This document shows, piece by piece, positions 36,638-45,755 of a stretch of DNA of 64,000 bases (position 1 is its first letter; the number at the start of each line of letters is the position of its first letter). Source of the DNA: Thiohalocapsa marina (lineage in GTDB: Bacteria > Pseudomonadota > Gammaproteobacteria > Chromatiales > Chromatiaceae); the NCBI RefSeq assembly GCF_008632335.1, contig NZ_VWXX01000004.1, forward strand, positions 124,001 through 188,000, in the 5' to 3' direction. The notes under the pieces are model-generated. The model searched no databases. It worked only from the letters and a program-made list of their open reading frames with translations, and had not been told where the DNA came from. A program made the translations under genes and the position numbers.

Positions 36638-38149
36638 TCAGAAGAACGGGATATTCAGCCCGATATCGAAGCGGATGTCTTCGGTCATGGCATTGAGCGA
36701 TCGAATGGCACCCTCCGAGGCGACCCATTGGTCACCCTTCTGCCAGACCTGCGCATATCTGGCCCGGACGCGCAGGTTCTTGAATGGCCCGTCCTGAGGG
36801 AAGATGTAGATCAGATCCGCCGCTGCCTCATTCCAGTCCGCCAATGGGAGATTGGGACTGCCGTCGACATTGCGGTTGCTGCGCTCGCCGTAGGTGATGT
36901 CGAAGGACAGGTCCTTCAGGCCCCAGCTGCTGAAGTCGATGACCGTGCCCAGGATCCAGGTATGCTCGCCGGCGGCCGAGTTCTCGCCCACCCGCTGGAC
37001 GAGATAGGACGGACCGATGGAGTAAGGTGAGCGAATCTGCGCCCGTTCGCTCGTGATGCCGGCCATGCCATAGGGGATCCACCAGGGAAAGGGCCGGCCT
37101 TCGAGATAGATGCCGCCGTAATTGGTGCTGAATCCGCGACCAGGCTGCCCATTGATGCCCGAGACCAGGCTGTCGCCGTTGGAATTCTGGTGCATCCACT
37201 GGGTGCCGACACGAAAATATCTCCGGTCATCGAAGCGGAAGACATGATCGAGATCCAGGTAGCCCATGTTCAGCAGGTCGTCGACCATGTGGTACGAAGC
37301 CGAGAGCATGGTATCCGGCCCCGGCTTCCAGTTGACCTGCACATAGGCCATGCCGTCGGTCTCGCCCTGCTTGGCAGCGTCGGGCCAGGTCAGCAACTGA
37401 TAGACCGCCTGGTAGAGGTTGCGGAACTCGATGTCGTTGACCTGCTTCATGTCGGTCACATAACCGGCATGATAGCGAAGGTTGCCGTCGAGCAGCCTGC
37501 CGTTGAGCGTGACCGCCTCGTAGGTGATGGGGTGCATGCCGCGGATATCGCGACGGCCGATCATGCTCTGGTCGAGCTTGTTGAAGAAGCGATAGACGTC
37601 GGTCATGAACCACTGGTTGTTGATCGATTGACGGCCGATCACCAGCGCATGCTCCTGGCTGTCGTCTTCGTAGCTCAGCTTGGCGTAGGCCTCGGCGAGG
37701 ACGCTATAGCCGTCCTGATAGGGGTCGCGCAAGATGAAGTTGTAGGGATGCTCCTCGGGGGCATCCAGCGGCACGGTGAAATACAGTGAGCCGCCGACGG
37801 AGAGCAGATTTGCGAGCTTGCCCGTGGTCCCATAGAGCCAGCCACCGACACCGGCACCGCGTTGATTGAACTCGGGTAGCCCCGGCTCATCGCCATGGCT
37901 GGAGCGCCTGAAATAGGCGGAGCGAAAGAAATAGCCCGCCGAGGCGTCGTCCCAAAACGGTCGATCGGCCGTTGTCAGGGGCTCCGCAAGGGCCGGCTCC
38001 TCGATGCCTTCCGGCTCCGTCGGCTGCAAGGCCGATGCGGCATTCGAGGATAGGCAAAGCACGACCCCCAAGCCCGTCAAAAAGACGCTTGTGCGGTCCA
38101 AGTGCAAACAGCGCATTCGAGGCGGTTGTCTTTCCAGCATTCGGCGCAT
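36638..38149 (-). CDS. OprD-family outer-membrane porin
   Basis: This substrate-selective outer-membrane channel (503 residues) typically takes up small organic acids, amino acids or peptides. It has a signal peptide (about 12-40, ending NAASA), the OprD-type start FFRSAYFRRSS..., GKLANLLSVGGSLYFTVPLD, the HALVIGRQSINNQW stretch and LTYG-type strands. It ends LNIPFF with the C-terminal Phe needed for barrel assembly. Three in-frame ATGs (38149, 38140, 38116) are possible. The last gives the cleanest signal peptide, but no ribosome site decides. Its position beside exported hydrolases suggests it could import their products. Confidence 0.85.
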   Translation of the reverse strand: MRRMLERQPPRMRCLHLDRTSVFLTGLGVVLCLSSNAASALQPTEPEGIEEPALAEPLTTADRPFWDDASAGYFFRSAYFRRSSHGDEPGLPEFNQRGAGVGGWLYGTTGKLANLLSVGGSLYFTVPLDAPEEHPYNFILRDPYQDGYSVLAEAYAKLSYEDDSQEHALVIGRQSINNQWFMTDVYRFFNKLDQSMIGRRDIRGMHPITYEAVTLNGRLLDGNLRYHAGYVTDMKQVNDIEFRNLYQAVYQLLTWPDAAKQGETDGMAYVQVNWKPGPDTMLSASYHMVDDLLNMGYLDLDHVFRFDDRRYFRVGTQWMHQNSNGDSLVSGINGQPGRGFSTNYGGIYLEGRPFPWWIPYGMAGITSERAQIRSPYSIGPSYLVQRVGENSAAGEHTWILGTVIDFSSWGLKDLSFDITYGERSNRNVDGSPNLPLADWNEAAADLIYIFPQDGPFKNLRVRARYAQVWQKGDQWVASEGAIRSLNAMTEDIRFDIGLNIPFF

Positions 38150-38467
38150 CTCGTCTCAGCCTTGGCTCGACCAATTGAGCTGACGTTCCGGCGGTTGCCG
38201 TCGAGTATCAGCCTTGATTGCAGACTTCTATTTTGCACTGAGGCTGGATCGTTGAAAGTACCAATACTGACGATTGTTACTGCCGGCTGAGTTTTCGTTG
38301 CGCAAAGCTGTTTAGGGAAGCGCTGATCTATTCGGTGCTTCCCGTGCGGGGCAGGAGGCCCCGCCATTTTTAGCGGCGCACGCCGCTGGAAATGCAGCGA
38401 TTCGGAAACCGCGTTTTCGAATCGCGTGCGGATTTTTGGCCAGGATGGCCAATGAATCAGCGCCGCA
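38150..38467. other. intergenic region: porin promoter side plus repeat A copy 3
   Basis: These 318 bases separate the porin gene start from the end of the giant MscS gene; both are on the minus strand. 38150-38319 is clearly more AT-rich than the surroundings and should carry the porin promoter, though I could not assign boxes. 38320-38465 is a family A repeat reaching the MscS stop codon. Confidence 0.6.
38320..38465. repeat. family A dispersed repeat, copy 3 (full length)
   Basis: This is nearly identical to copy 1 through the core. It has the GC hairpin (38346-38364, loop AGGAG) followed by TTTTT (38367-38371), the hairpin AGCGGCG/CGCCGCT, and the third hairpin with GCGATTCGGAAA/TTTTCGAATCGC arms. 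TGGCCAGGATGGCCA and the end AATCAGCG follow. The outer ends CGCTGAT/AATCAGCG are inverted relative to each other. It stops two bases short of the giant MscS stop codon. Confidence 0.87.
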
Positions 38468-41400
38468 TTAGGTCAGCGGAGCATCGCGCATCCTGACATC
38501 GCGTCGTGGCAGGCCGATGGGGATACCGGCTTCGCGCAGCCGCCGGTCGATGGCGTTGACCAGATCGCCGCGGATCCTGAGCCGGTCGGCGATGGTCGGC
38601 AGGAAGACCCGCAACATCAGTTCCAGTCCGCGCTCACCCAGGTTTTCGACCGTGATCACCGGCGCCGGGTCAGTCATCACCCGCGGGTCCGCCGCGGCCA
38701 CTTCGCCGAGGATGCGCAGGGCCGTCTCGGTGTCGCTGCCGTACTCGATGCTGACCAGGATATCGGCGCGGTTGATCTGGTCGGACAGGGTCCAGTTGAT
38801 TACCTCGCTCGTGATGAGCTGCTTGTTTGGGACCAGCAGCTCGCGCTGATCCAGGGTCCGGATGGTGGTGGCACGGATCTCGATACGGGCCACCACGCCG
38901 GTGTTCTCGCCGACGCTCACGGTGTCGCCAACGCGGATCGGCCGTTCGAACAGGATAATCAGCCCGCTGATGAAATTGGCCACGATCTCCTGCAGGCCGA
39001 AGCCGATACCCACGCCGAGCGCGGCCACCAGCCACTGCACCTGCTGCCAGCTGAGTCCGAGCCGCCCGGCCACCGACAGGGTGGCAACGGCCATGACGGC
39101 GTAGCCGGTCAGCGCGATGATGGTGTAGCGACCGCCGGCACCGATGCCGGTGTTCTTGAGCAGCAGGATCTCCAGGAGCGCCGGCAGGTTGCGTACCGCA
39201 ATCACGGTTACGGCGACGATCAGCAGCATCACGCCCAGATCCGCGACCGTCACGGGCAGAAGGTCCTCGCCGCCCTCCCCCACGCCCGAATTGCCCCAGA
39301 GCGGGATGCGCTCAAGCACGTTCAGTGCCGGCAGCACGTCCGCCCAGAGCACCCAGAGCCCGACGCCCGCGCCGAGCGCGATCAGGGCATTGACCAGCCG
39401 ACGGGTCTGGACATCCAGGGCCACGAGGTCGACGGTCTCCTCGTCCGTCTCACCGGCGTCCGTCCGCGCCCGGGCCTCGGCACTGGTTTCGGTATTGGCC
39501 TCGGCCTCCGCCATGGCCTCATCCTGCCGCTGCGCCTCGCGCCGGGCCCGCCGCTCCAGGGCCACGCGCAGCGCGAGCTCGCGTCGGGTCACCAGCAGCC
39601 AGCGCACGATGGATTGCTGCAAAACCACCAGCCCGAACAGCAGCCACAGCTGACCAAGCCAGAGGTCGAACAGGGTCACCGCGGTGTAGTGGAAGCCGGC
39701 CAGCGTCAGGATGGACAGCATCAGCGGCACCGCCACGGCCAGTGGATACCAGAGGTGGCGCAACCGATTGGCGAGGCCGTTCGGCGTCTCGGCCAGGAGG
39801 TCCCGCAGCAGCCCGTGCCGCGGATGCAGGGCCACGGCAACCAGCAGCGCAAAGCCCAGCGTGACACCGGTCAGGGCCAGGCGGCCGAGGGTGGCGGCCT
39901 GGAGTTCGCCGAGGGTGCTCATCACGGCCGCGACGAAGGCCAGCGGCAGCAGGGTCCAGATGGCGATATCCAGGGAGCGACGCAGCCGCCGCAGCACCAG
40001 GGTGCGCCAGCGGAAGTGACGCTCCGCCACACCGCCGGACATGCATAGCATGCGAAAGGCGCGCAGGCAGAACAGCGGTGGCGCGATGCGCAGCAGGCCG
40101 TTGCCGACGGCGTAGGGGAAGGCCTCCGGGCTGGGCGCGCTGATCAGGATGAGCCCGAGCAGGGCCAGCAACAGCGACACCGGCGCCGCCAGAAGCAGCG
40201 TCAGCAGGATGGCGCCGAGGGTGTAGGCAAAGCGGTCTTTGCTGATTCTCCGCAGCGGTGCCGCCGTGGCGCGGATGCGCTGCCGCAGCCACCGGTCAAA
40301 GACCAACAGCAGCGCGACCACGAGCAGACCGACCCACCAGCTCCAGGCAGCGGCAAGACCGGCGGCCAGGGCCTGCGCCACCAGCAGCCAGTTGCTTGGG
40401 CTCACCAGCTCGGCGATGACCCGCGGCAGCGCGTCAAAGCCCTGCTCGGTCACAGGTACATGACTTCGCGTCCACAGTAGACGCTCATCCAGGAAGGCGC
40501 GATAGTCCAGGATGACAGTGCGCAGCGACTCGGCGGCCAGGTCCAGCTCCGCAAGCGCACGCAGATGCCGTTCTTCGGCCTCGATTGCGCCCTCGAGCAG
40601 GTCGACGCGACGCCTGATCTGCTCATCGAGCTGCGCCTCGAGTGCCTCGGCCGTGACGGGGTCCAGCTGGGCGAGCTCGGCACCGAATTGCCCCGCGGCA
40701 CCGGGCCCGAGCTGAAGCAGTTCCTCGCGCCATTGTAGTTGGGCAAGCGTCGCCTCGGCCTCTGCATCCGCGCGCTCGGCAGCTTGCTGCCTCAGTTCCC
40801 GGACGCTTGGCAGCCGCTCGCGCCGGTCCACGAGCGCACGTCCCATGGCGCGACTGATCCCGGCGGCGGCGATACGCCGACGGTCGTTGTCGAATGCCTG
40901 CTGCAGGGCGCGGCTGGTCGTCGCGGTCTCGGCGCTGGCGGCCTCCGCCGCCGCCGCCCGGGCCTTGATCTGGTTGATGGTCTCGGCCACCGCGGCATTG
41001 GCCCGCACCAGCGCCCACACCTGGGGATGGGCATCCGCGGCAGCCTCCTTGGCGGCCTCGATCTCGGCCAGGACCCGATCGGCCTCCGCGCGCCGGCGCT
41101 GCTCTTCCTGCGCCTGCAGCCAGGCCTGTCGGGCCAGGGCGCGATCCAGGGAAAGCCTGGCCTCGTCGCGCTGCGCCAGGGTCAGGGCGCGGCGGACGTC
41201 GGCGCCGAGCAGTTTCTGCTCCAGCACCAGGGCCTCGGCACGCAGGCGGTCGCGCTCGCTCTCCAGCAGCCAGTAACGGGTCAGCGCCTCCGCGCCTTCC
41301 GCGCCGGCGGCCAGTGCGCCCGCGAGCTCGTCCTCCAGGTCCAGTGCCCGTTGGCGCAGCTCGGCGAGCCCACGGAACCAGCCCGGCAGGGCGTCAGCCT

Positions 41401-41989
41401 CCTCGGCCAGCGCCTGCTGCAGGGCGTCCAGCCGCTCCTGTCGCGTCGCGACCTCGGCCGCCTCTTGCACCAGCAGGCGCCGCACGGCGGCAAGATCCGC
41501 GTCAGCCGGCAGTTCGACGGGGGGCTGCGGCAAGGGTTCCATGGCGGACAAACGCGCGCGGATGGACTCGGCCTGACCCGGTGCCCGCGCCTGCCGCTCC
41601 TGCAGCCTTGCCGCCTCGTCCTGCGCCGCCGCCTGTGCGGCCAGATTGTCCAGCACCCGCCGATACTGGCCCAGCAGGCGCTCCCGCTCCTCCTCGGCCA
41701 GATCGGTAGCGGCCTCGGCCTCGGCCATCCTGGCCTCCACCACCGCGGGGTGTGCGGCAAGGGTGGCCATGGATCGCTCGAACCCGGGAGCGGAGGGCGA
41801 TCCGTTATCCGGCGGCGGAGACGGTGCCTCCGACCGGGCCGGGACAACGGGCGCGACCAGGAGCAGGAACAGCAACAAGGGCGCGATCACGCAGGTGCCA
41901 ACGGTGTCCTGCCTACGCCCTCGGTCCGTGCCCCGCCACACCTGTGCCCACTGCCGGTGCCGGCGGACCGTACCGAGCCACCCGCGCAT
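38468..41989 (-). CDS. giant MscS-family channel (MscK/KefA-like)
   Basis: This inner-membrane channel of 1173 residues should respond to membrane tension. It has a signal-like hydrophobic segment (about 35-52), a periplasmic coiled-coil region rich in Ala/Arg/Glu (about 75-490), and about eleven membrane helices. A charged, Glu/Ala-rich cytoplasmic loop lies near residue 830. The C-terminal MscS pore and beta domain read QWLVAALGVGIGFGLQEIVANFISGLIILFERPIRVGDTV and then TTIRTLDQRELLVPNKQLI. It begins eight bases after the lipoprotein gene stop, so it is third in the BCCT-OpuAC-channel operon. That context points to osmotic adaptation. Confidence 0.92.
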   Translation of the reverse strand: MRGWLGTVRRHRQWAQVWRGTDRGRRQDTVGTCVIAPLLLFLLLVAPVVPARSEAPSPPPDNGSPSAPGFERSMATLAAHPAVVEARMAEAEAATDLAEEERERLLGQYRRVLDNLAAQAAAQDEAARLQERQARAPGQAESIRARLSAMEPLPQPPVELPADADLAAVRRLLVQEAAEVATRQERLDALQQALAEEADALPGWFRGLAELRQRALDLEDELAGALAAGAEGAEALTRYWLLESERDRLRAEALVLEQKLLGADVRRALTLAQRDEARLSLDRALARQAWLQAQEEQRRRAEADRVLAEIEAAKEAAADAHPQVWALVRANAAVAETINQIKARAAAAEAASAETATTSRALQQAFDNDRRRIAAAGISRAMGRALVDRRERLPSVRELRQQAAERADAEAEATLAQLQWREELLQLGPGAAGQFGAELAQLDPVTAEALEAQLDEQIRRRVDLLEGAIEAEERHLRALAELDLAAESLRTVILDYRAFLDERLLWTRSHVPVTEQGFDALPRVIAELVSPSNWLLVAQALAAGLAAAWSWWVGLLVVALLLVFDRWLRQRIRATAAPLRRISKDRFAYTLGAILLTLLLAAPVSLLLALLGLILISAPSPEAFPYAVGNGLLRIAPPLFCLRAFRMLCMSGGVAERHFRWRTLVLRRLRRSLDIAIWTLLPLAFVAAVMSTLGELQAATLGRLALTGVTLGFALLVAVALHPRHGLLRDLLAETPNGLANRLRHLWYPLAVAVPLMLSILTLAGFHYTAVTLFDLWLGQLWLLFGLVVLQQSIVRWLLVTRRELALRVALERRARREAQRQDEAMAEAEANTETSAEARARTDAGETDEETVDLVALDVQTRRLVNALIALGAGVGLWVLWADVLPALNVLERIPLWGNSGVGEGGEDLLPVTVADLGVMLLIVAVTVIAVRNLPALLEILLLKNTGIGAGGRYTIIALTGYAVMAVATLSVAGRLGLSWQQVQWLVAALGVGIGFGLQEIVANFISGLIILFERPIRVGDTVSVGENTGVVARIEIRATTIRTLDQRELLVPNKQLITSEVINWTLSDQINRADILVSIEYGSDTETALRILGEVAAADPRVMTDPAPVITVENLGERGLELMLRVFLPTIADRLRIRGDLVNAIDRRLREAGIPIGLPRRDVRMRDAPLT

Positions 41990-41997
41990 GAGCGCGT

Positions 41998-43875
41998 TCA
42001 GACGGGCGCTCTCCGATACAGCAACCAGACCAGCCAGCCGAGCAGCGCGACGACGAACAGCGTCAGTACCGAGACGGCGGGCGAGGGGTTGATGCGGGCC
42101 GGCGGGCTGGGCAGCTCGGGCGCCAGGGCGGCAGCCTGCGGCAGGATCGGGTTGATCTGGCCACGGGTGTTGAGGGCGGCGTTGATCGCATCCACTGACT
42201 GGTTCGTGAGCGGCAGGGCGGTCGGGATGAAGTTGGCCCCCGGACCATGGTTGCCGATGGCCGAGTCCGGCAACGGCGCCGGGCCGGCGAGCACGAGCTG
42301 GGTGACCAGCGTCTCCACCGGCTGGCGGAGCTGCGGATAATCCGTCGTGCTCAGGCGCGCACCCTGCAGGTAGGGGAAAACGATCCGGTTGCTGCCGCTG
42401 CTCCAGTCGCCAACCGACAGCAGCGTCAGCCCTCGTTCGAACAGCTCTAGCACCGTCCAGTTGCCGATGGGCTGCATCAGCAGTGCGATGTCCGCCGCGC
42501 TGGCCAGCATGGCATCGGCCAGGGCCTGGGCATCCGCGCCTTCCACTGGCACCAGTTCCGCGTCGAGCCCGTAGGCATCGATCATGGATTCGGCCGCGCG
42601 ATAGCCGCTCGACCCCTCGGCGCTGGTGACGATGCGACGGGCCTCTTGCAGGTCGCCCACATCGGGTCTTAGCGCGAACAGGTGCAGGTAGCTGTTGCCC
42701 ACCAGAGCCACGGCCTCGACGCCCGAGCGCAGCGGCGGCTGGCCGGTGAGGGGATCGATCGAGCCTGGGGAGAAGAAGGCCGGGGCACTGACCAGGGCGA
42801 CACGCGCATTGCCGGCCTGGACCTCGCCAAGCGGGTCCGGCGCCGGCACCAGCCGCACGTCACGGGCCGGGAAGGAGCGGCGTAATGCCCGCAGTACCGC
42901 CGCCGCCTCACCGTCGGCGTTCGCCGAGGGAGAGATGGCCACATTCAGCGCCTGCCGCGGGGCCTGGGCCGCGAACCCTTCGATCAGGCCGAGCCGCATC
43001 AGCTCCGCGCGGGCCACCACGCCAGGGTCTTCTCCGCGCAGGACCACCCGGCGCTGCAACGTGCGGATGCGCTCATCGGAGATGCGGCCGGCAAGCTGCC
43101 CGAGCACCGTGGCCAGGGCCGGGAAACGCGCCAGTGCCTGCTCGCGGTACAGCAGCGCGGCCTGCTCGTTCGGGAAGAATGCCAGATCGTCCTGCAGGAC
43201 GCGGAGATCGAACTCCTCGATCTGCGGATCGGCGCGCGTGATCAGGCTGACATCGATGCGTCGCTCGATGAGCATGTCGTACAGCCCCGAGCGCTCCCGC
43301 AGGGGCACCTCCAGGACCGAGCCAAAGCGCATGCCATACCGGCGCAGCAGCGGTTGCAGGCCGTCGATGGGGCGCTGCTGAAACTCGTCGTCGACGCCCA
43401 GGCTGAGCTGGGGAGCACGGCGGGCGAGATTGGAGATGGTCTTGATGCCGAGCAGACGTGCCCGGTCGTTCAGCATGGCCAGGCCATAGTCGTTGTCGAA
43501 GCCCAGCGGCTCGCTCCAGCCGAGCCCCAGCGGGGCGAAGCGCTCGCGCACGCGCGCCAGCGCGGCGTCCGGATCACGCAGCTGCGCCTGCCCGAGCATG
43601 GTCAGGCCCGTCCCGGTGTATTCCGGGTAGATGTCGATCTCACCGCGCTTCATTGCCTCCAGCGTCTGCCGGGTCGTGCCGAGCCCGATGCGACGCAGAA
43701 CCGGGATGCCGGCCTCCTCCGCCAGCGCCGCGACCATTTCCGCCACGATCTGGTTCTCCGGCGACTGCTTGCCGCCGACGATCAGCGGCGCGCGATCGCG
43801 CCCGCAGCCGGATGACAGCAACAATCCGAGGATCAGCAGGGTGGCCGCCAGTCGCGAAAACAGGGTCGGATTCAT
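41998..43875 (-). CDS. OpuAC-type osmolyte-binding lipoprotein with second binding domain and C-terminal membrane helix
   Basis: This envelope protein has 625 residues. The lipoprotein signal ends LSSGC (Cys24). An OpuAC/ProX-type domain (about 30-290) shows the family segment GLGTTRQTLEAMKRGEIDIYPEYTGTGL. A second binding-protein-like domain (about 315-590; ALNVAISPSANADGEAAAVLRAL) recalls TAXI/NMT1 proteins. One membrane helix near the end (about 598-618) is followed by LLYRRAPV. No ABC permease or ATPase lies nearby, so it probably senses or hands over an osmolyte rather than feeding an ABC importer. The ATG at 43875 overlaps the BCCT stop as ATGA. The order between BCCT carrier and MscS channel is striking. 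Confidence 0.85.
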   Translation of the reverse strand: MNPTLFSRLAATLLILGLLLSSGCGRDRAPLIVGGKQSPENQIVAEMVAALAEEAGIPVLRRIGLGTTRQTLEAMKRGEIDIYPEYTGTGLTMLGQAQLRDPDAALARVRERFAPLGLGWSEPLGFDNDYGLAMLNDRARLLGIKTISNLARRAPQLSLGVDDEFQQRPIDGLQPLLRRYGMRFGSVLEVPLRERSGLYDMLIERRIDVSLITRADPQIEEFDLRVLQDDLAFFPNEQAALLYREQALARFPALATVLGQLAGRISDERIRTLQRRVVLRGEDPGVVARAELMRLGLIEGFAAQAPRQALNVAISPSANADGEAAAVLRALRRSFPARDVRLVPAPDPLGEVQAGNARVALVSAPAFFSPGSIDPLTGQPPLRSGVEAVALVGNSYLHLFALRPDVGDLQEARRIVTSAEGSSGYRAAESMIDAYGLDAELVPVEGADAQALADAMLASAADIALLMQPIGNWTVLELFERGLTLLSVGDWSSGSNRIVFPYLQGARLSTTDYPQLRQPVETLVTQLVLAGPAPLPDSAIGNHGPGANFIPTALPLTNQSVDAINAALNTRGQINPILPQAAALAPELPSPPARINPSPAVSVLTLFVVALLGWLVWLLYRRAPV

Positions 43876-45437
43876 GCCGCATGCCCCCCATCGCTGGATT
43901 CCGGCTCGGCCCGGTGCGCCGTTGCCGTGCATCGCTCACCGCGGATCTCGCGCAGGAAACCGACCACCTGCAGCAGCAGCACCACAGAGAACGGCACGGC
44001 GCCGGTCACGGCCATGGCCTTGGCCACGTCCACCGAGCCGCTGAACAGCGTCGCCACCGTGAGCACGGCCACCAGTGTGCCCCAGATCAGCTTGTAGGCC
44101 AGGGCCGGGTTCAGGCTGCCGCTGCTGGTCATCATCGACAGCACGAAGCCGCCGGAGTCGGCGGAGGTGACGAGGAAGATGAAGATCAGGAACAGGGCGA
44201 CGAAACCAAGCACCTGCCCCAGCGGAAAATAATCCAGGAAGACGAACAGCGCCCGGGTCACGTCCTGGAACACCAGCTCGGCGATGCCGCCGGCGCCGAC
44301 CAGCTCGATGTAGATGCCGGCACCGCCGAGGGCCGCGAACCAGAAGATGGAGAACAGCGTCGGCGCCAGGATGACCCCGGCGCAGAACTCACGGATGGTG
44401 CGGCCGCGGCTGATGCGGGCGATGAAGATGCCGACAAAGGGGCCCCAGGCGAGCCACCAGATCAGGTAGGTCAGGGTCCAGCTGGCGGTCCAGTCCTGCT
44501 CGCCCTCGAACGGCAGCAGGCGGAAGGCCAGCGCCGGGAGCTGTGTCAGGTAGGTGCCGATGGCATCGATGAAGGTCTCGAAGATGAACGCGGTGGGTCC
44601 GAACAGGGTGATGAACAACAGCAGCAGGATGGCGACGATCATGTTGATGTTGGACAGCAGCTTGATGCCGCGATCGACGCCGACGGCGGCGGAGGTCATG
44701 TAGGTGGCGTACATGATCCCCATGATCAGCAGCGACATGCCGAGGTTGATCGGCGTGCCCACCAACTCGCCCAGCCCGGCGCGGATCTGCAGCGTGCCCA
44801 TGGTCAGCGAGCCGGCCAGGCCGAACACCACGGCAACCACGCCGAGCACGTTCGCCACGCCGCCGATGCGGCGACCCGTGTTGCCGGGAAACAGCCATTC
44901 GATGGGGGTCGAGATCATCGGCCGCGCCCCCTTGCGGAAGGTGAAGTAGGCGATCACCAGGGCACAGATGCCATAGGTGGCCCAGGCATGCAGCCCCCAG
45001 TGCAGGTTGGTCAGGGCAAAGGCCCGTCGGGCGGCCTCCGCCGTCTCGCCGGCCATGCCGGGGGGGGCGCGAAAATGGTACAGGGGCTCGGCCACGCCCC
45101 AGAAGATGAGCCCGGCGCCCATGCCGCCGGCGAACAGCATGGCAATCCAGGAGGTGGTGGAGAACTCCGGTTCCTCATCATCGGCGCCGAGCTTGATGTG
45201 GCCATAGGGCCCGAAGGCCATGTACCCGGCCAGGATCAGAAAGCCGGTGCAGATCAGCAGCCAGTACCAGCCGACCCCGGTCAGCATGAACGTGGTGAAA
45301 CCGAGCGAGGCCCCGCTCATGCCCTCGGGGTCGATCAGCCCCCAGGCGCCGAACGCAGCCACGAACAACAGGGACAGAATGAAGACGCGATCGAGTGTCA
45401 CGCCGGCAATCGTGCGCTGGGTCGCGGACTTTGCCAT
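43872..45437 (-). CDS. BCCT-family betaine/choline/carnitine transporter
   Basis: This inner-membrane carrier (521 residues, twelve helices) probably imports a trimethylammonium osmolyte driven by sodium or protons. Family motifs are clear: AMLFAGGMGAGLIFWGVAEPLYHF, the tryptophan-rich TM8-type segment in WTLTYLIWWLAWGPFVGIFIARISRGRTIREF, and HWGLHAWATYGICALVIAYF. The C-terminal cytoplasmic tail is short, so the long osmosensing tail of BetP-type carriers is missing. It is the first gene of the osmotic operon and is translationally coupled (ATGA) to the OpuAC-type lipoprotein. Exact substrate not predictable. Confidence 0.94.
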   Translation of the reverse strand: MAKSATQRTIAGVTLDRVFILSLLFVAAFGAWGLIDPEGMSGASLGFTTFMLTGVGWYWLLICTGFLILAGYMAFGPYGHIKLGADDEEPEFSTTSWIAMLFAGGMGAGLIFWGVAEPLYHFRAPPGMAGETAEAARRAFALTNLHWGLHAWATYGICALVIAYFTFRKGARPMISTPIEWLFPGNTGRRIGGVANVLGVVAVVFGLAGSLTMGTLQIRAGLGELVGTPINLGMSLLIMGIMYATYMTSAAVGVDRGIKLLSNINMIVAILLLLFITLFGPTAFIFETFIDAIGTYLTQLPALAFRLLPFEGEQDWTASWTLTYLIWWLAWGPFVGIFIARISRGRTIREFCAGVILAPTLFSIFWFAALGGAGIYIELVGAGGIAELVFQDVTRALFVFLDYFPLGQVLGFVALFLIFIFLVTSADSGGFVLSMMTSSGSLNPALAYKLIWGTLVAVLTVATLFSGSVDVAKAMAVTGAVPFSVVLLLQVVGFLREIRGERCTATAHRAEPESSDGGHAA

Positions 45438-45755
45438 GCATTTACCTCCGCTTGATTGAACGCTGATTCGCAGGCCCGGTCACGCCGAATAAAGGGGCGA
45501 CCGCTGTGGGCGAGTGTCGGGGTTGCCGACCTGCATCTGAAAAGCTGGCGACCGGTCAGACGGCGCCTGCGCGTTCCTGAATCTTAATGGAGCCGCCAGC
45601 CGCCAGCTGAAAGCCTTGTTTCACAGCCGATTTTCGGCCGGTTGCCTTTTACCCAACGGATGATCGCCAGATCCATGAAAAACTCGGCCAGGCGCTTGAC
45701 CGGGCGGCGCTGGCGGCTGGCGGCTGGCGGCTGGCGGCTGGTCTCTCGTTCCAGG
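45438..45755. other. intergenic region: osmotic operon promoter side plus repeat B copy 3
   Basis: These 318 bases lie between the BCCT start and the end of the oxidase gene. The promoter of the osmotic operon should lie within about 45438-45590 on the minus strand; I could not define it. A family B repeat fills 45591-45742. No gene is evident. Confidence 0.6.
45591..45742. repeat. family B dispersed repeat, copy 3 (full length)
   Basis: The left end is AGCCGCCAGCCGCCAGCT. The interior matches copy 2 (GAAAGCCTTGTTTCACAGCCGAT, TTTTACCCAACGGATGATCGCC, ATCCATGAAAAACTCGGCC, AGGCGCTTGACCGGGCGGCGC). The right end is five GGCTGGC/GGCTGGT heptamers, more units than in copies 1 and 2, so the heptamer number varies. 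The ends are inverted with respect to each other. Confidence 0.87.
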
